Shown: piece by piece, positions 63,552 through 64,000 of the stretch | Layout: the number at the start of each line of letters is the position of its first letter | How positions within the stretch are numbered: the first letter of the stretch is position 1 | Assembly (NCBI RefSeq): GCF_009827595.1 | Contig: NZ_WTYT01000003.1 | Location: 124,001 to 188,000, forward strand | Length of the DNA: 64,000 bases | Source: Altericroceibacterium endophyticum | GTDB taxonomy: Bacteria; Pseudomonadota; Alphaproteobacteria; Sphingomonadales; Sphingomonadaceae | Reading direction: 5' to 3' | Translations under genes and position numbers: made by a program | Notes under the pieces: model-generated | Database searches by the model: none | The model's input: only the letters and a program-made list of their open reading frames with translations | Told to the model about the DNA's origin: nothing

Positions 63552-64000
63552 CGCGTTCGCGAATTCGGACTGGCTGGTCTTCGCGGACATCTTCCAGAAC
63601 ATGCGGAGCATTCTCCAGGAAAGGACGCGGATTGACCGCGCGATTGTTGATACGCACTTCAAAATGCAGATGCGGCCCGGTTGAACGCCCGCTGGAGCCG
63701 ATGGCACCGATGATGTCGCCTGCCTTCACCATTTGCCCGCGCTTCGCCTTGAAGGCGGACATATGGGCGTAGCGGGTCATCAATCCATTGCCGTGGGTGA
63801 TTTCAATGACTCTGCCATAGCCCGACCGGCGGCCCGCAAAGCTGACCTTGCCTTCCGCAGCGGCATGAATCGGCGTCCCGGTTTTTCCGCGAAAATCGAG
63901 GCCCTTATGCATGGCGCCACCGCCGGTGAAGGGGTCGCGCCGATAACCAAAGCCGGAAGAGATATGGCTGACATCGGCCGGCATGAATTGGGGAACGCTC
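63544..64000 (-). CDS. M23-family metallopeptidase, partial (LmdC-like)
   Basis: The C-terminal 152 residues of a gene whose start lies beyond the right edge. The reading frame remains open upstream of the visible ATG at 63984 to the edge. The M23 fold has HKGLDFRGKTGTPI, THGNGLMTRYAHMS and STGPHLHFEVRIN with the zinc-binding His and Asp. It overlaps the bactofilin gene by 8 bases. The N-terminal part (usually a membrane anchor and coiled coil) is not visible. Confidence 0.88.
   Translation of the reverse strand, partial: SVPQFMPADVSHISSGFGYRRDPFTGGGAMHKGLDFRGKTGTPIHAAAEGKVSFAGRRSGYGRVIEITHGNGLMTRYAHMSAFKAKRGQMVKAGDIIGAIGSSGRSTGPHLHFEVRINNRAVNPRPFLENAPHVLEDVREDQPVRIRERDD

Overview
This is a GC-rich chromosomal window from an alphaproteobacterium, most likely of the order Sphingomonadales (Erythrobacteraceae-like). 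The grounds are family content: TrcR/DUF1013, PopZ/DUF2497, DUF1491, DUF1192, UrcA, CdnL/CarD, a Suv3-like helicase next to an S4 protein and a FdxA ferredoxin, and the RegB/RegA-type pair at the left edge. The taxon is inferred, since no rRNA or tRNA gene was seen. No insertion sequence, integrase or CRISPR array was seen either.

The main landmark is a predicted chromosomal replication origin at about 24.44-24.76 kb. It lies between the kinase/pyrophosphorylase gene (the RP001 position of Rickettsia and Caulobacter) and hemE, the classic alphaproteobacterial oriC context. It holds repeated GGGATAA/TTATCCC motifs, a 12-bp inverted repeat and an AT-rich stretch. To its left, ppsR-maf-aroE-coaE-dnaQ and then hpf-ptsN-thioesterase-DUF1491 run leftward. 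To its right, hemE-hemJ-rho-mnmE-mnmG-rsmG-parA-parB run rightward, so both arms are transcribed away from the origin. Four parS-like sites lie within 2.5 kb in and before mnmG/rsmG, and a fifth lies in the 3' region of carD near 39.0 kb. A PopZ-type polar organiser gene sits 12 kb left of the origin behind tolC. The window therefore carries most of a ParABS-PopZ origin-anchoring apparatus.

Region by region: 0-6.4 kb has the RegB/RegA-like pair, ugd, uppP, a YbdG-like MscS channel, and a metallophosphoesterase/lipid-kinase pair. 6.5-10.6 kb has urcA, a LytS/LytTR-type two-component system and class I fumarase. 10.7-17.8 kb has a degenerate PCMT-like gene, tolC, popZ-like, an S9 peptidase, a [2Fe-2S] protein, a CBS protein, an A-type Fe-S carrier and xthA. 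17.9-34.6 kb is the origin region. 34.6-48.9 kb is housekeeping: fRMsr-like, a PQQ-type dehydrogenase, a DUF815 ATPase, tsaC, cdnL, a BrkB-like protein, fdxA, an S4 protein, a Suv3-like helicase, an M23 peptidase, hemB, a GNAT, a gamma carbonic anhydrase, DUF167 and DUF1275.

48.85-50.89 kb is a small patch with lower coding density and different composition. It carries one DUF3644 gene with an RX4H motif, a possible HEPN-type ribonuclease, and is the only accessory-looking segment. 50.9-64.0 kb returns to core genes: a ligase/exonuclease repair pair, an M1 peptidase, clpA, DUF1192, a quinone oxidoreductase, a GST, an LpxH-like hydrolase with a GT4 glycosyltransferase, trcR, and a bactofilin/M23 cell-shape pair cut by the right edge.

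Two themes recur: envelope and cell-shape maintenance (uppP, tolC, SleB-type hydrolase, two M23 proteins, bactofilin), and haem and Fe-S supply (hemE, hemJ, hemB, A-type carrier, fdxA).
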